A stretch of DNA of 64,000 nt, taken from positions 186,001 to 250,000 of the forward strand of contig NZ_PJRR01000013.1 of NCBI RefSeq assembly GCF_002858865.1. Direction: 5' to 3'. The notes beneath the pieces are model-generated. The model worked only from the letters and a program-made list of their open reading frames with translations. It ran no database searches and was not told the origin of the DNA. The position numbers were made by a program, and so were the translations under genes. Within the stretch, counting starts at the first letter, position 1, and every line of letters starts with the position of its first letter. This DNA is from Caulobacter vibrioides. Lineage in GTDB: Bacteria; Pseudomonadota; Alphaproteobacteria; Caulobacterales; Caulobacteraceae. Shown piece by piece: positions 34,493 to 43,636 of the stretch.

Positions 34493-35011
34493 GCGTCCCT
34501 CGACAGCCGCCTTCAGGCCCTGGACCTGCTGGCCCAGAACCCCGTCGACGGGCGCGGCCAGCTTGTCGAGCCCGCCCCTGAAGTACCCGCCGACGTCATA
34601 GGTGACCGTCACGGTCGTGGCGCCGTCCTTCTCGGCCAGGACGATGGTCATCGCCCCGCTTGCGCCCGACGACTGCAAGGGGCCAAGCCCGCCGTTCAGC
34701 ACCAGCTTCTGGCCGGGCGCAGCATGGACCGTCGTCATGTGCAGCACCGAGCCGCCATTGGGCAGGCGCTCGCAGAAGCAGCCGCCCGAGGCCGCGCCGA
34801 GCGACAGGTTGGCGGCCGACCCCGACCAGGTGTGCGCCGAGGCCCACCATTTCGACGGCTGAACCAGGACGCTCCACACGGTGGTCGCCGGCGCGGCGAT
34901 CACGACCTGATGGCGGACCTGAAACCCGCTCGGCTGAGCGTCCGTCACCTCGGCCCGCGCGGCGCCCGCCACCAGCAGCGCCAGAACGCTCGCGGCGATC
35001 ATCGTCTTCAT
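34490..35011 (-). CDS. Exported SRPBCC (START-like) domain protein
   Basis: 173 residues. Residues 1-20 are a signal peptide (IAASVLALLVAGAARA). The mature part is a SRPBCC fold: VRHQVVIAAPATTVWSVLVQP, SKWWASAHTWSGSAANLSL and a late TVTVTYDVGGYFRGGLDKLAAPVDG. Such domains bind hydrophobic ligands; the ligand is unknown and export is unusual for this fold. Two Cys (GGCFCERL) are close together. Its stop codon lies inside the palindromic repeat downstream. Confidence 0.85.
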   Translation of the reverse strand: MKTMIAASVLALLVAGAARAEVTDAQPSGFQVRHQVVIAAPATTVWSVLVQPSKWWASAHTWSGSAANLSLGAASGGCFCERLPNGGSVLHMTTVHAAPGQKLVLNGGLGPLQSSGASGAMTIVLAEKDGATTVTVTYDVGGYFRGGLDKLAAPVDGVLGQQVQGLKAAVEGR

Positions 35012-35070
35012 CGGTTCGTCCTCCCGACAAGACCTTGGTCGGCGCGAGCCTGGCGCGTCAACTCACCGCC

Positions 35071-36039
35071 CTATTCGACGGGCGAGGTGATCGTCGCGCC
35101 CCGCGCCTTCAGGCGGTCCAGGACCCCGTCGGCCGGCAACAGGAAGCCAAGATCGACCACCGCGACCGTGACCCCCGGCCGCTTTAGCGCCTCGGTCATG
35201 GCGTCGGCGGTCTGGACCAGTCCCTTTTCCAGCAACGCTGCCCCGCCCGGAACGTGGGTCAGGCACCGCTGCGCGGCGCTGGCGCGGTAACGGGCGCGCA
35301 CCGAGGCCAGATCGCCTTCGGCCCAGTCGCGCCCGATCGTGGTGGAATGGGCGCCGTCATAGGCCACCTCGTCCAGGGCCACGCGCAGACAATAGAGCTG
35401 GTCTTCCGGCGAGAGCTTGCCCGCGATGGCGGTGACCGCGCTCATCCGGTACTGCCCCACCGCCTTGACCTTCAGCTTGCGCGCCTTGGCCATGCGCTCG
35501 ATCGTGCTGACGGGCTTGGCCTCGGACAGGCCGGCGGCCTGACGGAAATCCGACAGCAGCAGAAACCCGGCCACCGCCGGCTTCCAGTTCTTGTACTCGC
35601 CCGCGCCTTTTCGGGCCTGGGTGCGGGACTCGACAAAGCGCGCCTTCAGATCCGGCGGGAGCTGGTCCTCGAGCGCCTTGCCCAGCGGCTGGCGCAGGCC
35701 GCCGCCCAGCTTCAGGACGAAACCGGCCACCTGGGTGACCCCCACGGCCGCCTCGGGGGGCACGAGGACAAGGCTCGCCTTGTCCAGCGCCTTGTTGAGG
35801 CGCGGGCTTTGCCATTTCAGCTGATGCGGCAGCGGCGGGGCCGAGCCCAGGATGTAGAGCTTGGCCCCGTCCTTCTCGACCAGCCAAACCGCCGGCCCCT
35901 GCGGCTTGGCCATGATCGTCAGTTCAGCGACGACGGCGCTTTCGTCCTGCCCCGGCGCAGCGTCGAGCGCGACGGGCGGCGGGGCGGCTTGTCCGGAAAG
36001 CGCCAGGGAAAGAGCCAGAGCGGCGGACGCGATCATCAA
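35071..36039 (-). CDS. TraB/GumN family protein lacking the usual His motifs
   Basis: A 322-residue protein with an N-terminal signal peptide (MMIASAALALSLALSGQA). The fold pattern of TraB/GumN is recognisable: AVWLVEKDGAKLYILGSAP, then RLNKALDKASLVLVPPEA, WKPAVAGFLLLSDFRQAAGL and a C-terminal VAVVDLGFLLPADGVLDRLKARG. The two GxxH motifs thought to be catalytic are absent: the first reads GSAPPL and the second DLGFLL. It is probably an inactive or altered member; two Cys (YCLRVA and RCLTHV) are present. The role is unknown. Confidence 0.8.
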   Translation of the reverse strand: MMIASAALALSLALSGQAAPPPVALDAAPGQDESAVVAELTIMAKPQGPAVWLVEKDGAKLYILGSAPPLPHQLKWQSPRLNKALDKASLVLVPPEAAVGVTQVAGFVLKLGGGLRQPLGKALEDQLPPDLKARFVESRTQARKGAGEYKNWKPAVAGFLLLSDFRQAAGLSEAKPVSTIERMAKARKLKVKAVGQYRMSAVTAIAGKLSPEDQLYCLRVALDEVAYDGAHSTTIGRDWAEGDLASVRARYRASAAQRCLTHVPGGAALLEKGLVQTADAMTEALKRPGVTVAVVDLGFLLPADGVLDRLKARGATITSPVE

Positions 36040-36059
36040 AACTCCTTCAGCCCCCGAAG

Positions 36060-36096
36060 CCCCTAACCCTTCCTCCTGCGGGAGGAGGGTTAGGGG
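36060..36096. repeat. Palindrome between the TraB-like and M3 peptidase genes
   Basis: CCCCTAACCCTTCCTCC (36060-36076) pairs with GGAGGAGGGTTAGGGG (36081-36096) with one bulge. It fills most of the 64-base gap between two minus-strand genes. The composition is like the GGGAGAGGG repeats at 39.3 kb, so it is probably part of a dispersed repeat type. Confidence 0.6.
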
Positions 36097-36103
36097 ATCT
36101 GCC

Positions 36104-38230
36104 TCAGGCCCCCGGCGGAACCGGGAAGCCGCGCTTGCGCATCAGGGCGCCGATCTTGACGTCCCGGCCCCGAAAGGCGCGGAACTGCTCGACCGGATCG
36201 ATCGTGTTGCCCGCCGACATGATGTCCTCGTAGAGCCGCTTGGCGACGGCCTTGTCATAGAAGCCGCCCGGCGCGTCGGCGAAGGCCTCGGCGGCGTCGG
36301 CGGTCAGGGTGTCGGACCACAGATAGCTGTAGTAGCCGGCCGAATAGCCATCGCCCGAGAACACGTGGCCGAACTGCGGCGTGCGGTGCCGCATCACGAT
36401 CTCCTTGGGCATGTTCAGCTTGGCCAGTTCCTCGCGCTCGAACTTGTCCGGATCGATGTCCACGTCGCCGGCCAGGTGCAGCTTCATGTCGATCAGGGCG
36501 CTGGCCAGATACTCGGTCGTGCCGAAGCCCTGACCGAACTTGCCGGCGGCCTCGATCTTCTTGACCAGCTCGGCCGGGATAGGCTTGCCGGTCTGATAGT
36601 GCAGAGCGAACTGGTTCAGCACCTGCGGGGTCGACAGCCAGTGCTCGTTCAGCTGGCTGGGGAACTCGACATAGTCACGCGCCACGGCCGTGCCCGACAC
36701 CGACGGATAGGTCGCATTGGCGTTCAGGCCGTGGATGGCGTGGCCGAACTCGTGGAACAGCGTGACCGCGTCATCCCACGAGATCAGCACCGGCTCGCCG
36801 GGCTTGCCCTTGATGAAGTTGGAGTTGTTCGAGACGATCGTGGTGGTCTCGCGCTTGAACCGCTCCTGGGTGCGGTAGGCGTTCATCCACGCGCCCGAAC
36901 GCTTGCCGGGACGCGCATAGGGGTCGAAGTACCACAGGCCCACATGCTTGCCGCCGCGCGTCACCTCGTAAACCGTGACATCCTCGTGGAAGACAGGGAT
37001 GCCTTCCAGCTTCTTGAACTCAAAGCCGTAGAGCTGGCCCGAGGCCCAGAACATGCCCTCGCGCAGCTTATCCAGCTGCAGGTACGGCTTCACCTCGTTC
37101 ATATCGAGGTCGTACTTCGCCTTGCGCACCTTCTCGGCGTAGAAGCGATAGTCCCAGGGCTCCAGTTTGAAGCCGCCGCCCTCCTTGTCGATGATCGCCT
37201 GCATGTCGGCGACGTCGATGGCCACCTGGGCGATGGCCGGCTTCCAGACGGCCTCCATCAGCGCCATGGCGTTTTCAGGCGTCTTGGCCATGGCGTTCTC
37301 GAGGCGCCAGTGGGCGTGGGTCTTGTAGCCCAAGAGCTTGGCCCGCTCGACGCGCAGCTTCAGGATCTTGCTGATGATGGCGTTGTTGTCGGTCGCCCCG
37401 CCGTTGTCGCCGCGATTGACGAAGGCGCGCCAGACCTTCTCGCGCGCCGCGCGCACCGGCGACCCGGTCAGGAACGGATCGACGCTGGAGCGGGTGTTGA
37501 CGATCACATGCTTGCCCGGAAGCTTGCGCGTCGCGGCGTTCGAGGCGGCGGCGGCCTTGAGGCCCTCGGGCAGGCCGGCCAGATCAGCCTCGGACAGTTC
37601 GATCCAGGTGTTCTCGTCGGCCAGCTGGTTCTGGCTGAACTTGGTGTAGAGGCCGGCCAGCTCGGTGTTGATCGCGCCGACCCGGGCCTTGGCCTCGGGC
37701 GACAGCTTCGCACCCGACCGCACGAAGTTGGTGTAGTAGATCCACAGCACCCGCTGCTGCTCGGGCGTCAGCTTGGCCTTGTCCGGTGCGTTGTAGACCG
37801 CCTCGATACGGGCGAAGAGCGCGGCGTTCTGGTTGATCTTGTCGTAGTGGGCCGAGAGCTTGGGATCCATCTCCTCCTCGACCTTCTGGAACTCCGGCGT
37901 GCTCATGTTCGAGCCCCAGATGTAGTAGTAGGTCTGGACGTCATTGAGCATGCGACCGGCGTCTTCCAGCGCCGCGATCGTGTTCTCGAAGGTCGGCGCG
38001 GCCTTGCCGGCGGTGATGGCGTCGATCTCGGCCAGGTTCTTGGCCATGGCCGCTTCCAGGGCCGACTTGAAGTCAGCGACCTTGACCTTGTCGAAGGCGG
38101 GCACGCCGCCGAAGCGCCCGGCCCACTTCTGGGTCATAGGATTTGGGGTCTCCGCAAGGGCGAGGCCGGGTTGAAGGGCGGCCATGGCGCCGGTGACGGC
38201 GGCCGTGGCGAGAAAGGTGCGACGTTGCAC
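36104..38230 (-). CDS. M3 family metallopeptidase (Dcp-like), exported
   Basis: A zinc dipeptidyl carboxypeptidase/oligopeptidase of 708 residues. The N-terminus MQRRTFLATAAVTGAMAAL is a likely Tat signal, so the enzyme should fold before export to the periplasm. The zinc site is VTLFHEFGHAIHGL with a downstream Glu in LNEHWL. Other M3 motifs are YFDPYARPGKRSGAW and YSAGYYSYLWSDTLTADA near the end. It probably degrades short peptides. It is divergent from murI (125 bases between starts). Confidence 0.95.
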   Translation of the reverse strand: MQRRTFLATAAVTGAMAALQPGLALAETPNPMTQKWAGRFGGVPAFDKVKVADFKSALEAAMAKNLAEIDAITAGKAAPTFENTIAALEDAGRMLNDVQTYYYIWGSNMSTPEFQKVEEEMDPKLSAHYDKINQNAALFARIEAVYNAPDKAKLTPEQQRVLWIYYTNFVRSGAKLSPEAKARVGAINTELAGLYTKFSQNQLADENTWIELSEADLAGLPEGLKAAAASNAATRKLPGKHVIVNTRSSVDPFLTGSPVRAAREKVWRAFVNRGDNGGATDNNAIISKILKLRVERAKLLGYKTHAHWRLENAMAKTPENAMALMEAVWKPAIAQVAIDVADMQAIIDKEGGGFKLEPWDYRFYAEKVRKAKYDLDMNEVKPYLQLDKLREGMFWASGQLYGFEFKKLEGIPVFHEDVTVYEVTRGGKHVGLWYFDPYARPGKRSGAWMNAYRTQERFKRETTTIVSNNSNFIKGKPGEPVLISWDDAVTLFHEFGHAIHGLNANATYPSVSGTAVARDYVEFPSQLNEHWLSTPQVLNQFALHYQTGKPIPAELVKKIEAAGKFGQGFGTTEYLASALIDMKLHLAGDVDIDPDKFEREELAKLNMPKEIVMRHRTPQFGHVFSGDGYSAGYYSYLWSDTLTADAAEAFADAPGGFYDKAVAKRLYEDIMSAGNTIDPVEQFRAFRGRDVKIGALMRKRGFPVPPGA

Positions 38231-38355
38231 GGAGGATCTCCGGTGAAAGTGTTGGCCGTGACCCTAGGATATGGGCGGCCGACCTGTCACATGACAGGGC
38301 CGTAACCTTCCCCAGTGCGTGGACGCGCCCCGCTTTGGCGGCTACAGCTTGGCCC

Positions 38356-39204
38356 ATGATCGGCGTCTTTGACTCTGGCGTGGGCGGCCTCTCGGTCCAC
38401 CGCGCCCTCGTGCAACGTCTGCCCCAGGCGGACTTCACCTATCTGGCTGACCAGGCCAACGCGCCCTATGGCGTGCGGACCGGCGAGGACATCGTCGAGC
38501 TGACCAAGGCCGGCTGCATCCGTCTGTTCGAGCGCGGCGCCAGCCTGGTCGTTCTGGCCTGCAACACCGCCTCGGCCATCGCCCTGCGCCGCCTGCAGCA
38601 GACCTGGCTGCCGGGCTATCGCAAAGACATCGGCCGCCCGGTCAACATCCTCGGCATCATCGTGCCGACCATCGAAAAGGCCACGGGCCTGCCCTGGGAG
38701 CACGAGGCCGAGCGCCGCGGCGAGATGGTCCAGGCCCTGGACATCCTGGGGGTCTTCGCCACCCAGGCCACGGTGCGCTCGCGGGTCTATGAGATCGAGA
38801 TCGACAAGCGCAAACAGGATCTGGCGGTGTTCTCCGAGGCCTGCCCAGAGCTGGTCCCGCTGATCGAGGGCGACGCCAGCGTCGTCGAGATCGCCAAGGC
38901 GGTGGAGGGCCACGTCCAGGCGCTGAAGACCCGCATCGGCCGCTATCCCGACCGGGTCGTGCTGGGCTGCACCCACTATGAGATCATCGCCGACATCTTC
39001 CGCGCCGCCCTACCGGCGGGCACCCCGCTGATCCAGCAGCCGGCGGCCACCGCCGAGGGCCTGGCGCTCTATCTGGAGCGTCACCCCGAATATGACGTGG
39101 GAACGGGCGGCGGGCGTGTGTTCCTGACCACCGGAACGCCGGGTCCGCAAAACGGCCTGGTCCAGAGCTTCTGGGGCGCCCCGCTGGCGTTCGAGGCGGC
39201 TTAG
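38356..39204 (+). CDS. murI: Glutamate racemase MurI
   Basis: Makes D-glutamate for peptidoglycan. 282 residues; the two catalytic Cys are in VVLACNTASAIAL and VVLGCTHYEII, with IGVFDSGVGGLSVHRAL at the start. A longer frame begins at 38335 but ATG 38356 gives the conserved N-terminus. A 1.1-kb gene-free stretch follows. Confidence 0.97.
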   Translation: MIGVFDSGVGGLSVHRALVQRLPQADFTYLADQANAPYGVRTGEDIVELTKAGCIRLFERGASLVVLACNTASAIALRRLQQTWLPGYRKDIGRPVNILGIIVPTIEKATGLPWEHEAERRGEMVQALDILGVFATQATVRSRVYEIEIDKRKQDLAVFSEACPELVPLIEGDASVVEIAKAVEGHVQALKTRIGRYPDRVVLGCTHYEIIADIFRAALPAGTPLIQQPAATAEGLALYLERHPEYDVGTGGGRVFLTTGTPGPQNGLVQSFWGAPLAFEAA

Positions 39205-39280
39205 GGCGAAGGCGGCGGGTCGCTTTCGGCGGCTATGGCGGAGACGGGTTTCGACCCGTTGCGGACCTTGGCGCCAAACA

Positions 39281-39421
39281 GAATCCCTCTTCCAAAGGGA
39301 GAGGGAGGGGCCCGCCGCGAAGCGGTGGGAGGGAGAGGGGTTACGAGGTTAGACGGCGTGCCGGCGCTCCGTCGGGCGCCGTAACCCCTCTCCCCAACCC
39401 TCTCCCTTTGGGAGAGGGAGC
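39281..39421. repeat. Complex palindromic repeat
   Basis: Local hairpins CCCTCTTCC..GGGAGAGGG (39285-39305) and CCCTCTCCCTTTGGGAGAGGG (39400-39420) flank an inverted pair GAGAGGGGTTACG / CGTAACCCCTCTC (39331-39343 with 39380-39392). This is a composite intergenic repeat of a type common in Caulobacter-like genomes. No gene overlaps it. Confidence 0.65.
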
Positions 39422-39639
39422 ATGGTCCGCCTTCCACCCTCCACCGACATCGCGAACGTCCGCTCATCAGATCGCCCGCTCCGAATATCTTCCCCAAGCG
39501 CCCCAGTCCCCGGTGTCGCACGGGCGTATCCGCTCCCCAGGACCAACGTAATCAACGCCTTAGCCCTCAACACAGTGGGCCTATCCAAAATCGACGCATC
39601 CCCCGCAAAACCGCCTGCACAATGATCCCACCTCGTCGC

Positions 39640-39970
39640 GAGGAAAGGGCGCATGGCCAGCGACCATTTGCGGCGGCGGGGGGCGGTCGAGCGGGGCTAG
39701 GTTCGAGGGGGATACTCGAACGGTCCGGGGATGAGCTTGCTGGGCTCACCCGCCCGCCGTCGGCGTGGTTGGAGGCAAAGGGATGTGTCTTAGCCTGTAG
39801 TGGCTCGTCCTCTTCGACCGTCGAGCGCCTGGGAAACCCGGGGCTCGGGTCCCGGTAAGGCCTGAACAGGGCCACCTGACGGGACGCTGGCGGATAACGG
39901 CCGCGCGGAGCGTCGGGCTTCGTCGAAACGGTATCTACAAACTCACATTCCGGACGAACGTCCGGCGCTC
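39640..39970. other. Gene-free, structured-looking region of unknown nature
   Basis: No credible protein frame lies here. Several inverted repeats are packed together: GTTCGA/TCGAAC (39701-39706 with 39716-39721), GAGC/GCTC (39733-39747), an outer GGCGGG..CCCGCC pairing around them, GACGCT/AGCGTC (39883-39888 with 39908-39913) and CGGAC-GAAC-GTCCG (39951-39964). This density suggests a structured RNA. I compared by eye with tmRNA, RNase P RNA, SRP RNA, 6S RNA and common riboswitches and found no match. It may also be degraded coding DNA. Confidence 0.35.
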
Positions 39971-40026
39971 CGCAGCCCTTTCCAGACCTTCAGCGATCAG
40001 TCGCGTGAAGCCGATGAAACGCGCCC

Positions 40027-40151
40027 AAAATCCTCCCCCTAGCGGGGGAGGTGTCGGCTCGAAGAGACGACGGAGGGGGAAGGGGCAAGCTCAACAGGAC
40101 TTCCCCCTCCGTCCGCTACGCGGACACCTCCCCCGCTGGGGGGAGGATTTT
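40027..40151. repeat. Large cruciform repeat upstream of ftsK
   Basis: An outer inverted repeat AAAATCCTCCCCC..GGGGGAGGTGTC (40027-40055) and GACACCTCCCCC..GGGGGGAGGATTTT (40123-40151), each arm itself a hairpin, encloses a second pair GACGGAGGGGGAAG / CTTCCCCCTCCGTC (40068-40081 with 40099-40112). The element could act as a bidirectional terminator between murI and ftsK. Confidence 0.7.
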
Positions 40152-40307
40152 TCCCCGGCGGTTCCCCATCAAGCGGAAGGGAGATGCGTCATAACCAGCA
40201 TCCTAACGGACGTCGTAAACAGCCCTTAACGCTCTTCAGGCACAACATCGCGGTTCGACCCGTCTTGCGCGGGTCCAAAGAGACGACGGTTGAGTTCGGA
40301 GACTTTC

Positions 40308-42764
40308 ATGGCGCGAGCCGCGCGGCGATCCACGACGGAGCTCCTTTGGGATGCGATCCGTTATGGCTGGGCCCAGCCCTGGACGGCCCGGTTCCGGGGC
40401 GGGATCGTCACCGTCGTCGGGGCGGTGCTGCTGCTCGCTATCGCCACCTACAACGCCACCGATCCCAGCTTCAACGCCGTGACGGGCGAGCCGGCTAGCA
40501 ATGCGCTGGGCGGCCTGGGCGCGGCGATTTCCGATATTCTGATGCAGTCGCTGGGCCTGTCGGCCTGGGGCATTGCGCTGCTGATGCTGGTGTTCGGCGT
40601 CACCCGCGTGGCCCAGGCCGACCCCGACGCCGAGCGCAAGGACCTGCGCCAGCGGGCGCTGGTCGGGGCCCTGGGCCTCTTGGCGCTGTCGGCCGTGCTG
40701 GCCGCGCCGCCGCCACCCGCCATCTGGCAGCTAGAAAAGGGTCTGGGCGGCTTCTGGGGCGACTCCCTGCTGCACATGGTCGCCGCTGTCCTCAGCTTCG
40801 CCCACATCCCCGGCGCGACCATCATCGCCGCCATCCTGTTCGGGATCGCCGCCATCGCGGCGCTCGGCTTCGCCATCGGCGTGCGTGAGGTCGACCCCGA
40901 CGCCATCCACGCCGCCGTCAGCAACGCCCTGCAACCCCGCGCGCGCCCCGAGCCGGAACCTGAACCCGCGCCCGTGGCCAAGCCCGTCCGCGCCAGGCGC
41001 GAGAAGGCCGAGCCCGCGGCCCCGCGCGCCGGTCGCCTCCCCCCGCTGGAAGCCGACGACGACGAAACCCCGATCGCGGCCTCGCAGCCGGCCGCTGCGC
41101 AGCGCGCCTATACCCCGCCGCCGGTCCAGGACGACGAGGACGCGTTCGAGGACAGCCTGGACGCCCGGCCCATGGCCATCGCCAAGCCCAAGACGCCCGT
41201 GAAGGAGTCCGGCCGTGAGGCGCGCGAGCAGCAGAAGGCCTTCGACTTCGAGGAAGACGCCGGCTTCCAGCTGCCCGAACTGGCCATGCTGGCCAAGTCC
41301 AAGCCGCGTTCGTCCGAGGTGGACGCCGCGGCCCTGCGCCAGAACGCCCGCCTGCTGGAAAGCGTGCTGGCCGAGTTCGGCGTCAAGGGTCAGATCGACC
41401 AGATCCGCCCCGGCCCGGTGGTCACCATGTACGAGCTGGTGCCCGCCCCGGGCGTCAAGACCGCGCGCGTCGTTGCGCTCGCCGATGACATCGCCCGCTC
41501 GATGAGCGTGATCTCGTGCCGCGTGGCCGTGGCCCAGGGCCGCAACGCCATCGGCATCGAAATGCCGAACCAGCGGCGCGAGACCGTCTATCTGCGCGAC
41601 CTGCTGTCCAGCGCCGACTATGAGAAGGCCAGCCAGATCCTGCCCATGGCGCTGGGCGAGACCATCGGCGGCGAGCCGTATATCGCCGACCTCGCCAAGA
41701 TGCCCCACTTGCTGATCGCCGGCACCACCGGCTCGGGCAAGTCGGTCGGCGTCAACGCCATGATCCTGTCGATCCTGTACAAGCTGCCGCCCGAGAAGTG
41801 CCGCTTCATCATGGTCGATCCCAAGATGCTGGAACTGAGCGTCTATGACGGCATCCCGCACCTTCTGGCCCCCGTCGTGACCGATCCGAAGAAGGCCGTC
41901 GTGGCCCTGAAGTGGACCGTCCGCGAGATGGAGGACCGCTATCGGCGGATGTCCAAGATCGGCGTGCGCAACATCGGCGGCTACAACGAGAAGGCCAACG
42001 AGGCGGCCGCCAAGGGCGAGCACTTCGAGCGCACGGTCCAGACGGGCTTCGACGACGCCGGCCGTCCGATCTATGAGACCGAGCAGATCCGCCCCGAGCC
42101 CATGCCCTATCTCGTCGTGGTCATCGACGAGGTGGCCGACCTGATGATGGTGGCCGGCAAGGATATCGAAGGCGCCGTGCAGCGCCTGGCCCAGATGGCC
42201 CGCGCCGCCGGCATCCACCTGATCATGGCCACCCAGCGCCCGTCGGTCGACGTCATCACCGGCACCATCAAGGCCAACTTCCCGACGCGGATCAGCTTCC
42301 AGGTCACCAGCAAGATCGACGCCCGCACCATCCTGGGCGAGCAGGGCGCCGAGCAGCTGCTGGGCCAGGGCGACATGCTCTACATGGCCGGTGGCGGCCG
42401 CATCACCCGCCTGCACGGTCCGTTCGTGTCGGACGGTGAAGTCGAGGCCGTGGCCAGGTTCCTGCGCGACCAGGGCATTCCGCAGTACCTCGAGGAGGTC
42501 ACCGCCGGCGGCGACGAGGAACAGGAAGAGGCGATCGAAGGCGCCTTCTCGGGCGAGGGCGGCGCCAACGACCTCTACGACCACGCCGTGGCCGTGGTCA
42601 CCCGCGACCGCAAGGCCTCGACCAGCTACATCCAGCGCCGCCTGCAGATCGGCTACAACCGCGCCGCCTCGCTGATGGAACGGATGGAGAAGGAGGGCGT
42701 CGTCGGCGCCGCCAATCACGCCGGCAAGCGCGAGATATTGGCCCCGCCGCCGCCACCGCTCTAG
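40308..42764 (+). CDS. ftsK: DNA translocase FtsK
   Basis: A septal ATPase that pumps DNA and helps chromosome segregation and division. 818 residues: an N-terminal membrane domain with four helices (about 25-200), a Pro/Ala/Glu-rich linker (about 210-330), and the motor. Motor motifs are GTTGSGKSVGVNAMILSILY (Walker A), LVVVIDEVADLM (Walker B) and ARAAGIHLIMATQRPSVDVITG. The C-terminal winged-helix gamma domain with STSYIQRRLQIGYNRAASLM reads polarity signals on the DNA. The start at 40308 has CGGAG upstream; ATG 40290 is in frame but lacks one. Confidence 0.97.
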   Translation: MARAARRSTTELLWDAIRYGWAQPWTARFRGGIVTVVGAVLLLAIATYNATDPSFNAVTGEPASNALGGLGAAISDILMQSLGLSAWGIALLMLVFGVTRVAQADPDAERKDLRQRALVGALGLLALSAVLAAPPPPAIWQLEKGLGGFWGDSLLHMVAAVLSFAHIPGATIIAAILFGIAAIAALGFAIGVREVDPDAIHAAVSNALQPRARPEPEPEPAPVAKPVRARREKAEPAAPRAGRLPPLEADDDETPIAASQPAAAQRAYTPPPVQDDEDAFEDSLDARPMAIAKPKTPVKESGREAREQQKAFDFEEDAGFQLPELAMLAKSKPRSSEVDAAALRQNARLLESVLAEFGVKGQIDQIRPGPVVTMYELVPAPGVKTARVVALADDIARSMSVISCRVAVAQGRNAIGIEMPNQRRETVYLRDLLSSADYEKASQILPMALGETIGGEPYIADLAKMPHLLIAGTTGSGKSVGVNAMILSILYKLPPEKCRFIMVDPKMLELSVYDGIPHLLAPVVTDPKKAVVALKWTVREMEDRYRRMSKIGVRNIGGYNEKANEAAAKGEHFERTVQTGFDDAGRPIYETEQIRPEPMPYLVVVIDEVADLMMVAGKDIEGAVQRLAQMARAAGIHLIMATQRPSVDVITGTIKANFPTRISFQVTSKIDARTILGEQGAEQLLGQGDMLYMAGGGRITRLHGPFVSDGEVEAVARFLRDQGIPQYLEEVTAGGDEEQEEAIEGAFSGEGGANDLYDHAVAVVTRDRKASTSYIQRRLQIGYNRAASLMERMEKEGVVGAANHAGKREILAPPPPPL

Positions 42765-42887
42765 GCGGCCTCGAGCGATGCTGCGGCGTTTCGGACGCTC
42801 CCAACCTGAACGCGGCTTCATCGCGCCGCCGGAAAATGGCCTTGCGACGGCCTTCGCGGCGGCCAAGGTTGAGGCTAAGGAGTCCAG

Positions 42888-43547
42888 ATGACCACGCGCC
42901 GTATCCTTCTGGCGGCCGGCCTCGCCGCCGCCCTCGCCTCGCCCGCCCTGCTCACCCCCGCCTGGGCCCAGGGCTCGACCGCGCCGGTTCCGGCCCAGCT
43001 GTCCGCCGAGCAGAAGGCGCTGTTGGACAAGGCCACCACCTATATCCAGGGGCTGTCCTCGGCCAAGGGTCGCTTTGTGCAGACCGATCAGCGCGGAACC
43101 CAGACCCAAGGGACCTTCTATCTGCAGCGCCCCGGCAAGGCGCGGTTCGCCTATGATCCGCCGGCGGGCCTGCTGGTCGTCAGCAACGGCAACAACGTCA
43201 ACATCTTCGACAGCCGCCTGAAGACCTATGAGAGCTATCCGCTCAGCAAGACGCCGCTGAACCTGCTGCTGGCGCGCGAGGTTCGCCTGGATCGCGGCGT
43301 GGTCATCACCGATGTCCGGCCGCTGGCCGACGGCTTCACGATCGTGGCGCAAGACGCCAAGCGCCAGGCGCTGGGCCGCATCTCGATGGACTTCTCGAAC
43401 GGCCCCGTCGGCCTGATGGGCTGGACGGTCACCGACATCAAGGGCGGCCAGATCCGCGTGCGCCTCAGCGACTTCGCCGAGACGGCGGATCTCGACCCCA
43501 AGCTGTTTGTCCTGACCGATCCTCGTCGCAAGGTTGGTAAACCGTAG
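42888..43547 (+). CDS. lolA: Outer-membrane lipoprotein carrier LolA family
   Basis: A periplasmic chaperone-like protein carrying lipoproteins from the inner to the outer membrane. 219 residues with signal peptide 1-27 (TPAWA-Q). The LolA pattern is present: LDKATTYIQGLSSAKGRFVQT, GTFYLQRPGKARFAYDPP and GLLVVSNGNNVNIFDSRLK. It follows ftsK on the same strand (123 bases), so it has either its own promoter or read-through. Confidence 0.9.
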   Translation: MTTRRILLAAGLAAALASPALLTPAWAQGSTAPVPAQLSAEQKALLDKATTYIQGLSSAKGRFVQTDQRGTQTQGTFYLQRPGKARFAYDPPAGLLVVSNGNNVNIFDSRLKTYESYPLSKTPLNLLLAREVRLDRGVVITDVRPLADGFTIVAQDAKRQALGRISMDFSNGPVGLMGWTVTDIKGGQIRVRLSDFAETADLDPKLFVLTDPRRKVGKP

Positions 43548-43600
43548 GTCGGCGGATTTGTGACATTCTCACAACAGGCAAGAATCAACATCCGGCTTGC

Positions 43601-43630
43601 TTGACTAAAAATTAGGACGTGGCATATTTA
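43601..43630 (+). promoter_or_regulatory. Sigma-70-type promoter before candidate small RNA 3
   Basis: TTGACT (43601-43606) and TATTTA (43625-43630) with an 18-base spacer. It lies after lolA and before a terminator with no protein gene between them. Confidence 0.5.
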
Positions 43631-43636
43631 ACACGC

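Noticed and set aside
39567-39875. 102-residue minus-strand and 78-residue plus-strand frames in the gap
   Set aside because: Both have biased, low-complexity composition, overlap each other and lack ribosome sites or family motifs.
39640-39970. tmRNA, RNase P RNA, SRP RNA or 6S RNA
   Set aside because: None of the diagnostic segments (tag reading frame and CCA end, GAGGAAAGTCC, GGAAGGAAGCA-type loop) could be found on either strand.
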